Below, in pieces: positions 56,946 through 64,000 of a DNA stretch of 64,000 bases (position 1 is the stretch's first letter; each line of letters opens with the position of its first letter). The notes under the pieces are model-generated. The model was not told where the DNA came from. It was given only the letters and a program-made list of their open reading frames with translations, and ran no database searches. This stretch comes from Dromiciops gliroides. Its lineage: Eukaryota; Chordata; Mammalia; Microbiotheria; Microbiotheriidae. The stretch covers positions 359,582,953 through 359,646,952 of the forward strand of contig NC_057861.1 of the NCBI RefSeq assembly GCF_019393635.1, written 5' to 3'. The translations under genes were made by a program, and so were the position numbers.

Positions 56946-57064
56946 CTAAGATTTCCTCACTACTTCTCAGTTCAATGAGACTTGTAGGCTTGATTTCAGA
57001 ATGGTCAGTGTGAGGCTGACCATATATTCAACAACCATATCATACATTTTACTCAGGAAAAGTA

Positions 57065-57379
57065 CAGTAATCCCCCACTTAACGAAAATGGTTGCATGAA
57101 AAGGAATGTTCTGGTTAATTGAGCTTTCCAGTTAACTGAAAACTCTCAATCATGTGATCCACAAATTATAAGCCTTTAAAGATTTTTATGATAAATAAAA
57201 TACATAGAACACTGAAATGCCCCTTACTTTGTTTTTTGGATTATTACAAGCACCTTCAGAATCTCATGGGGCTTCACAATCATCATTATGCACATCAATC
57301 GTATAGTACCAAAATATTCTGGTTATTTGAATTTTCTGTTAATTGACATTCTGGACAAATGAGAGTTAAGAGTGTCCTG
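57065..57379. mobile_element. Tigger-like (Tc1/mariner) non-autonomous element
   Basis: Starts cagtaatcccccacttaac, a form typical of pogo/Tigger ends, and ends with 'gttaagagtgtcctg', a weak inverted match. Inside, 'ttctggttaattgagc' (57,109) and 'ttctggttatttgaat' (57,319) form a direct subrepeat. Preceded by TA, the expected target, but not followed by a clear TA. No coding capacity. Confidence 0.55.
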
Positions 57380-57659
57380 TGAAAGTCTTAGTGCAGTTTT
57401 AACCTACTAAGACTTAAAACTATCCTAAGACTTTGGGGGCACCCTGTGTGTCTACCTGATTTTTTCATGTCAAACAGTGTAAAGACATATCCTGACAATT
57501 CAGGGATTTTATTATCCAAGAGTAGGACAATCTTTAGTCAATGGTTCACATTGCCTAATGGAACATTATTCCATTTTTACCAAGCAAAGAATATAATCTC
57601 TTTATTTTTCAAAAATTGCTTGAATTGATTTGTTCTCATAGGCACATTGTGCAGCTATA

Positions 57660-57900
57660 CTATATAATTAGAGGCACAGTGGAAAGACTATGGGAATTTA
57701 ATTCAAGGAAGACCTTGGTCCAAATCTTACCCTTGACACTCCATAACTGTGTGGTCTCTAGTAAGTCACTAAACCTCTATCTCAGTTTCCTTATTTATAA
57801 CATAGGGCTACCTGTAGGATTTAGATTTGAAGTTGTAAGGATAAAATGAGATGATGTCCATAAAATACTGCAAAACTTGAAACCTCATATGCATATACAC
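57660..57900 (+). repeat. MIR-type CORE-SINE
   Basis: 'ggcacagtggaaagactatg', 'cataactgtgtggtctctag', 'ctcagtttccttatttataa', 'ggataaaatgagatgatg'. Confidence 0.75.
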
Positions 57901-57984
57901 AATACATGTTTGTAGGTTATATTCAGTAAATTCTTTAGAAACCAGTGGAGTAGAAGATTATTTATTTACATTGTACACGATGTC

Positions 57985-58095
57985 ATCAAGTGAACAAACA
58001 CTAAGTACCTTCTATGTTTCAGGAATACAAAGAAGTTCACAAGCATTGTCTCTACCCTCTTGAAGGTAGACTTTTAGCCCAGACAAAATGAGAAA
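57985..58095 (-). repeat. L2 LINE 3'-end fragment
   Basis: 'acaaacactaagtaccttct', 'ggaatacaaagaagttcac' and 'tctaccctcttgaagg' in L2 antisense order. Confidence 0.5.
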
Positions 58096-58120
58096 TGCAT
58101 TTTTAACATAAAAGGATGGC

Positions 58121-58261
58121 AGGGCAGCTAGGTGGCTCAGTGAATAAAGCACTGGCCTTGGATTCAGGAGGACCTGAGTTCAAATTCAGAATCAGACACT
58201 TGACATTTACTAGCTGCGTGACCCTGGGCAAGTCATTTAACCCTCATTGCCCCACAAAAAA
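58121..58261 (+). repeat. tRNA-CORE SINE, subfamily A
   Basis: Complete; TSD ataaaaggatgg at 58,108-58,119 and 58,262-58,273, the second merging into a G-run. Confidence 0.94.
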
Positions 58262-58274
58262 ATAAAAGGATGGG

Positions 58275-58900
58275 GGGGGGGACAGAGAAGATGACAAACT
58301 CCTTTGTTCTCAGGTTAAATAAAATATGTGATTGGAACAAATACGGCAGGTCCTGTAGAATGAAAGAAACCATTATTATTTGTATGATATCAAGAGCATA
58401 TTTTAGTGATAATTAGTGGTGATCCTACAAGATTATAAACACTTTCCACATGCCAATAAACACCAGAGTTGAAAGCAAATATGTAATTAATGTCATGGCA
58501 GACACTACGAGTTGCCAAGTTCCTCACCACCAACAAAGAGTTCCAACATTACTTGAAACCTTATTGTGCTTCATGCTCTATGCAAATGTTTTGTTTTCCA
58601 TAAAGAGGCACACATGTTGCAAAATGTTTGACTGACTTTTCTTTTTCTTTTTTGTAAAATGTCCTAGGACAACTTGAGGAGAAACAACAAAGAAAAATGC
58701 CCCAATTCCAAAGCTCAGAAGTATTTATGGAGCACTTCCCTGGAAGGTAAATTGCTTTATTTTTACAATAGACAAGATTAAAGAAAGTCCCGAAGATTTC
58801 CCTATTTTCCTCTTAATTCTTCTCTCCTGAATTTCAACATCTATAACAACTCTGACTTCTCCTTTATTCATCTCAACACACAGCATTTGTTAATAAAAAG
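58275..58900. other. Unassigned DNA
   Basis: No gene or repeat recognised. Confidence 0.45.
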
Positions 58901-58904
58901 TTAT

Positions 58905-58937
58905 TAGGGGCAGCTAGGTGATGCAGTAGATAGAGAT
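58905..58937 (+). repeat. SINE head fragment
   Basis: Only 'ggggcagctaggtgatgcag' and a few bases more, cut off where LINE-1 sequence starts. Confidence 0.75.
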
Positions 58938-59318
58938 AGTTTGCAACATTTGTTTTTATAAGATTTTAGTTTCAATTTTTTCTCCCTCCCTTCCCTCCCT
59001 CCCCAAGACAACAAGCAATCCAATATAGGTAGTTATATATGTACAATCATATTAAACATGTTTCTGCATTAGTCATGCTGTGCAAGAAGAATCAAAGCAA
59101 AAGGGGAAAACCTCAAAAACAAAAACAAAAAAATAGAGATAGTATGGTTCAATTTGCATCTAGATTCTATACTTTTTTCTGCATTTGGAGAGCATTTTCC
59201 ATCATGAGTCTTTTGGAACTATCTTGGACCATTGTATTGCTTAGAAAAGTCCAATCTTTTGCAGTTGATCAACACACAGTGTTGTTGATACTGTGTACAA
59301 TGGATGAACTAATCTTTT
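58938..59318 (-). mobile_element. LINE-1 3' end
   Basis: Antisense 3'UTR: 'cttccctccctccccaagac', 'gttatatatgtacaatcata', 'aacatgtttctgcattagtc', 'ttttggaactatcttggacc' and 'acacagtgttgttgatactg'. It abuts the SINE head fragment, so it inserted in, or recombined with, that SINE. The 93-codon frame 59,039-59,320 is antisense LINE-1. Confidence 0.88.
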
Positions 59319-59579
59319 AATGTGTTAAAGGAGAACTCTGCAATGATCAGTCCTTGGGATTTCTCTCTATATAATCTTCATTAGAGTTATTATCTACTAT
59401 CAGAGCTTAAACTATTTCTTCCATGAGGATGATAGCAAAATTGAAATCTCAAGATATGACCACTCTCCCAAGAGTCAGTTTGTCATTTCAAACCTGCATA
59501 CTGGATATCTCTACTATAATTAATCATTTTATTCGGACGCCACTTTAAATCCATGTGCTTTCATGCCAAAGTATCTTCT

Positions 59580-60312
59580 TTTTTATTTTATATTGTCCAT
59601 AGTTATTTTTAAAATGTATTTTATTTATTAAATATTTCTTAATTACATAAAAAATTTTAACATTCTATTTAAAAGAATGTTCATTTCCAAATTCTTTCCC
59701 TTCTCTCATCCCTTCCTTACCACTTGAGAGGACAAGTGATATGATATTAATTATACATGTGAAATCATGCAGAACATGATTATTATGTTACTTGCATTGC
59801 AAAAGAAAACACACGAAAACTAGGAAATAAAGTAAAAGAAGCATGCTTCAATCTTCATTTAGGGATCATCAGTTCTCTTTCTCTGGGTAAGTAGATAGCA
59901 TTTTTTATCATGTGTCCTTTGGAATTCTCTTGGATCATTGTCTTGATCAGAGTAGCTAAGTCTTTCACAGTTGATCATGTTTACAATAGTGCTGTTACTG
60001 TGTGCCATGTTCTCATGGTTCTGCTTGTTTTACTTTGTATCAGTTCATGTAAGTTTTTCAGGTTTTTCTGAGAGCATCCTGTTCATCATTTTTTATAGTA
60101 CAATAGTATTCCATCGTCACATACCATAACTTGTTTGACTATTCCCCAATTGTTGGTCATGCCCTCAATTTCCAATTTTTTGCCACCACAAGAAGAGCAA
60201 CTTCAAATATTTTTGCACAAATATGTCCATTTCCCTTTCGTTTGATGTTTATGAGATATGAACCCAGTGTTATTGCTGGATCAAACGGTATGCACAGTTT
60301 TATGGCCTGAAG
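59580..60312 (-). mobile_element. LINE-1 3' end with TSD
   Basis: Antisense 3'UTR and ORF2 tail: 'gaaatcatgcagaacatgat', 'aagcatgcttcaatcttcat', 'ctttcacagttgatcatgtt', 'ttgactattccccaattgtt' and 'tattgctggatcaaacggta'. Perfect 11-bp TSD aagtatcttct at 59,569-59,579 and 60,313-60,323. 5'-truncated in ORF2. Confidence 0.93.
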
Positions 60313-60534
60313 AAGTATCTTCTCACTTTTATCCTTCTAATTTGGTACTGATTTTGACCTGTGTTCTTACAAGCTAATGACCAGATTCTGAAGTGACTGT
60401 TATATCTATATGCAAACATAAAGGCAAAACAGAATAACATTTTGGCTTCGGAGTAAAGAAGGCCTGTCTTACTTCAAATCCACTTTTCATGTATACTAGC
60501 TATAGGGCAGGCCCAAAGTCATGATGTTTTAATA

Positions 60535-60902
60535 TGTATGGGGCTATAATTCTCGCTAGTCTGTCTAAAATATCTAATGAGTGGTCACCAATAAATTATA
60601 AGCTTTAGCAATGGTTCAGACTTTTAAGCATTTATTAAGGAGAATACTAATTTGGTGAAGAGAGAGAAAAACACCTAGATTCATCTATCTATCAAAGGGA
60701 GAGTGCATTTTAGCTTCACTCTCCAAAAGAGTCCTCATGAAAGAGTGCCAGAGAGTCAGCCTCTCCCCCTCTTCCTCTCATAAGCAAATGTCACTTTCTG
60801 ATGCCAAAGAAAAGCCACATGGCTTGCCCTCAGACACCTTCTCCTCATGGCAGAGCTTTCTACAGTAAGTCTCCAGCAGGTGGCGTTATTCTAATCGTTA
60901 CA
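60535..60902 (-). mobile_element. Solo LTR, family 1 copy 2
   Basis: Reverse complement of the LTR at 6,795: begins TGTATGGGGC and ends TCGTTACA on the plus strand, with a perfect 4-bp TSD AATA at 60,531-60,534 and 60,903-60,906. Shared blocks include 'aaattataagctttagca' against 'taaagcttataattta', and 'gtctccagcaggtggcgtta' against 'acgccacctgctggagac'. The AATAAA counterpart is 'tttattaaggag' (about 60,632). Confidence 0.88.
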
Positions 60903-61154
60903 AATAACTTTTTGAAAATTACTTTTTCTTTATTTTTCACTATTCATGAGATTTTATTTTTCACATATAATGAAAATTCATTTCCTACATATGCTGCATA
61001 TGATGCTATTAAAACAAATAAAGGAGTTATTAAATATTGAAACCCCTTAGTCACTTTGGGCCTACCCTGTCTAAGCAAATGGACAAGCCTCATGTAAATC
61101 TGTAAGATTGTAAGTTGACAAAAGATATAGATAAATTCCTTTTTATAACATTAA

Positions 61155-61290
61155 TAAGGTTATTGATCTAGAAATGGAAAGAACTCTAAAGGTCAGTAAG
61201 TCCAAACTTCTTCATTTTACAGATGAGGATACTGAATTATGGGGAGGTTAAATGACTTGCCCAAGGTCACGTAGTCATTTAAACATAGTT
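61155..61290 (-). repeat. CORE-SINE relic
   Basis: 'gatctagaaatggaaagaac', 'cattttacagatgaggatac' and 'gacttgcccaaggtcacgta', antisense. Confidence 0.7.
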
Positions 61291-61494
61291 TCTATGACTT
61301 CAGAGTAAGCATTTTTTTTATTTTGGCCATATCTGTTATGTTCTACCTCTTAGATAAGAAAATATTTATGAAGTACAGGTGTGAGGTCTTTGAGTAGTCT
61401 ACAAGCCTTTTGTGTTTTTCATCCCTTGAGCCTTCGACATATTTTTTTTTTAATTTTTAATTTTTTTCCTTTTCTTTTTTCTCTTTTCTTTCTT

Positions 61495-61647
61495 TCTTTC
61501 TTTTTTTTTTTGCAGGGCAATGAAGGTTAAGTGACTTGCCCAGGGTCACACAGCTGGTAAGCATCAAGTGTCTGAGGCCGGATTTGAACTCAGGTCCTCC
61601 TCAATCCAGGGTCAGTGCTTTATCCACATTGCCACCTACCTGCCCCT
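61495..61647 (-). repeat. tRNA-CORE SINE, subfamily A
   Basis: Reverse complement with a long T/C-rich tail (61,441-61,512). Ends 'gccacctacctgcccc'. TSD not found. Confidence 0.92.
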
Positions 61648-61659
61648 AACATTTCTAAC

Positions 61660-62700
61660 AGAGTGGTTTGTTATCTTTTCCTTTGCCCATCTTTTCATTA
61701 AAGTAATTGAGTATCAACACTTATGTTGATGCATTTTGGTGGAATCATGTCAAGTTTATCACAGATTTTCTCTACTTTTTCATTATCTGCAGTAAGTATT
61801 GTCATTAGCTGTTTGAAAGTTTGTTTACTTGTAAACACTGAAAAGCAAGATGATCAAGTATCATGAAATGATGCTTTTGTTGTCTTTGCTTACACAAATC
61901 AGACTTACAGTTTGGTAGCATGATAATGGCACAAAACCTAGAGTGAAGAGAGACCTGGGTTCATATCCTAGCTAGCTAGGGCTATCATGAGCTATATTTC
62001 TTTGAGCAAGTCAAATCAAGTCAAGGGAAATCAGTCCACATATTTCCTTCCTTGTGGAGAGTTAGTGATGGGGATGTGGATCTCCGGTGTGGAAATCTGT
62101 TTTTTCCTTTAGCTGCTGCTCCTTTTTGTCCTCTAGTTTTATTGATAGTAAGAAAGACAACATAATTTTCTTCTTCCAGTGCCATGTGAATTCATTGCTT
62201 TTGAGGCAGAGGTTACATATTACCAAAGAGTTAAATTAATTTTTGTAAATGACCTATTAACCTTGTTATTCAGAGTACTTCCTGCCCTCTTTACCCACAG
62301 CACAGTTTCAGCCACATGAAAGCAAAAGGGTGTCACATAAGATTCAGCAAAATTTTCTATTGTTCTCTCTTATATTCATCACCAAGATCAGAAAATACAT
62401 CACCCACAAGTACATACTTCTTTGTACTTAGCTAAACTGACCAACCTTGCCTCTGGCCATGCTTGTGTTAGAAACTTTCTAGTTTGGTAAAACCTATCAG
62501 AGCTTTAGTCAGCCATAGCTAATTCTGCCAGGGTGTTGGTTGTGGAGTTTTTTCCTCCAACCTCCAAACCATGGCCCAGACAACCAGGCACACAGAGTCA
62601 GGATAAAAAACCCATGAGCCTCATTCTACTCACTTGCCTTCATCAACAGAGCATCACTGATTCTCTGCCTGTACTTATTCTGTATTGTTTAGCACATTCC
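61660..62700. other. Mostly unassigned DNA
   Basis: A decayed MIR-like piece at about 61,915-62,030 ('ctgggttcatatcctagc'). No gene recognised. Confidence 0.45.
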
Positions 62701-62718
62701 TATCCACTGTCATTTTTT

Positions 62719-62859
62719 GTTTGTTTGTTTGTTTTTTGTGGGTCAACGAGGGTTAAGGCCACACAGCTAGTAAGTGTCAACTGTCTGAGGCCAGATTTGA
62801 ACTCGGGTCCTCCTGAATCCAGAGCTGGAGCTTTATCCATTGTGCCATCTAGCTGCCCC
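62719..62859 (-). repeat. tRNA-CORE SINE, core-deleted
   Basis: Reverse complement missing the gacttgcccagggt part ('gagggttaaggccacacagc'). Perfect 14-bp TSD cactgtcatttttt at 62,705-62,718 and 62,860-62,873. The 134-codon frame 62,533-62,937 passes through this SINE and is not a gene. Confidence 0.94.
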
Positions 62860-62874
62860 CACTGTCATTTTTTA

Positions 62875-63850
62875 AACATCATGAACTTAGCAATCATTAT
62901 TTCAAGAACAAAGAATATCTTACAGATGAAGCCATGAACTTGTTACTCACCATTTTGTTAATGTATATTAAATTGATATAGTAGAAAAAAACACTATCTA
63001 CCTCCATATGATATTCTGTTTGCTTCTTCTAAATGTTTTTTTAAATGTTGTAATTCTTTTTTTTTTTTTTTTTTGGTATCACAACTCACTTGATTCTACC
63101 TCACAGCAGCTCTCCCTTAGAACAAATAGGTACAGACAAGCAAAACAAAATCAATGTATGGACCACATCTGACAGTGGAAGTTTCATTCTGGACCTCCAG
63201 TCTATCTCCAATCTGATAAGAGGCAGGAGGCTTGCTTTGTCATTGACCCTGTGATGTCATGACTGACTACTGCATTGCTTATAGTTCCATAGTCTTTCAA
63301 ATATATTTTCTTTAAGGGGAATTTCCTGAGATGTATGTCTTTGAATTGTGCGTATGATTCCTACTGTTCAGAGAAACATCAGAAATATGCTATATTTACA
63401 ATTTGAGGGAGCAAAGGATTAGGACATTGGCACCACCATCACTGCCATACTTTACCTCCCCAATTATAATGAGTTACTTTTACTCATTCTTACTCTCCTG
63501 ATTCCAGTGATAATGAATTCCCTCCCTTAAAAAATAAAACAAAACAAAAACTATCCTCCTTAGTGCCTGCAGTTTACTGCCTTATTCTCATCAAATTGCA
63601 TCATATATTCCTATAAGGTTCCACGTTTAATGAACTTTGTTTCATTTTAGACCCTTTCCTCTCCTGCTTCTTTTATCTTTTGATACTTGCTTATTCAGGA
63701 CACATGACATCATATACTTTCCAGAACTACTTTCACCTTCTCTTATACCTCCCTTCCTCTTGCTGTCAACTCATTGGTCCTTGTGGGAGAATCAGAATAC
63801 ACCTTGCTCCCCATTGCCACTTTCAAACTCTTCCTCTAGTGCTATTAATC
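62875..63850. other. Unassigned DNA
   Basis: A T-run at 63,056-63,075 may be the tail of an unidentified retroposed copy. No gene recognised. Confidence 0.4.
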
Positions 63851-63854
63851 AGGG

Positions 63855-64000
63855 AGGGGCATCTAGGTGGTGCAGTAGCTAAAGCACTGGCCCTGAAGTT
63901 GGGAGGACCTGAGTTCAAATTTCACCTCAGACACTTACTAGCTGTGTGACCTTGGGCAAGTCACTTAACCCCAATTATCTTAAAACATCTGGGGCCCATT
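63855..64000 (+). repeat. Composite SINE, cut by the window end
   Basis: Head 'gggcatctaggtggtgcagt', 'ctgaagttgggaggacctg', CORE, 'ccccaattatcttaaaacat' and 'ctggggcccatt'. The last bases correspond to the start of the extra tail in the SINE at 50,630, so this is probably the same long type continuing outside the window. Confidence 0.85.

Overview
The window reads as nuclear DNA of a marsupial mammal. The signature is more than 25 copies of a tRNA-headed, poly(A)-tailed CORE-SINE whose consensus begins ggggcagctaggtggcgcag and carries the CORE motif ctagctgtgtgaccctgggc, together with marsupial-type LINE-1, older MIR/CORE-SINEs, L2, solo LTRs and small hAT-like DNA transposons. I cannot name the species. 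The base composition is AT-rich and CpG-poor, and I see no intact protein-coding gene: the open frames of 60-171 codons are explained by repeats or are chance frames. I treat it as intergenic or deep intronic DNA.

Layout. 1-8.7 kb: old L2 and CORE-SINE relics, a few young SINEs and a solo LTR (6,795-7,166). 8.8-13.0 kb: a rearranged plus-strand LINE-1 with two SINEs in it. 13-20.3 kb: mostly unassigned DNA with a 711-bp LTR nested in a CORE-SINE (15.6-16.3 kb), a short LINE-1 (17.8 kb) and a hAT-like MITE (19.3 kb). 20.3-20.7 kb: a tandem SINE pair. 21.1-24.9 kb: minus-strand LINE-1 with a small internal inversion. 25.0-27.2 kb: a decayed Ty3/gypsy-type gag-protease-reverse transcriptase relic on the minus strand. 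28.5-29.3 kb: an L2 reverse transcriptase fragment. 29.3-36.2 kb: a pile of minus-strand LINE-1 pieces with nested SINEs. 37.6-38.9 kb: a processed GAPDH pseudogene. 39-45 kb: mostly unassigned, with a MITE and single SINEs. 45.2-49.0 kb: a plus-strand LINE-1 3' end and a minus-strand LINE-1 with most of ORF2 missing. 50.6 kb: a long composite SINE. 52.4-53.3 kb: a MITE holding a CpG-rich 548-bp LTR and a SINE. 54.2-54.6 kb: a second tandem SINE pair. 56.6-64 kb: MIRs, SINEs, a Tigger-like element, two LINE-1 3' ends and a second copy of the 6.8-kb LTR family.

Functionally this is a record of retrotransposition. LINE-1 supplied the machinery, and SINEs and the GAPDH mRNA copy used it, as shown by A-rich tails and 7-16 bp target-site duplications (TSDs). 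The LTRs, each with a 4-bp TSD, came from retrovirus-like elements and are now solo LTRs. The most informative objects are the Ty3/gypsy relic, the two tandem SINE pairs that each show three copies of one target site, and the nested insertions that give relative ages. I found no undescribed functional system.
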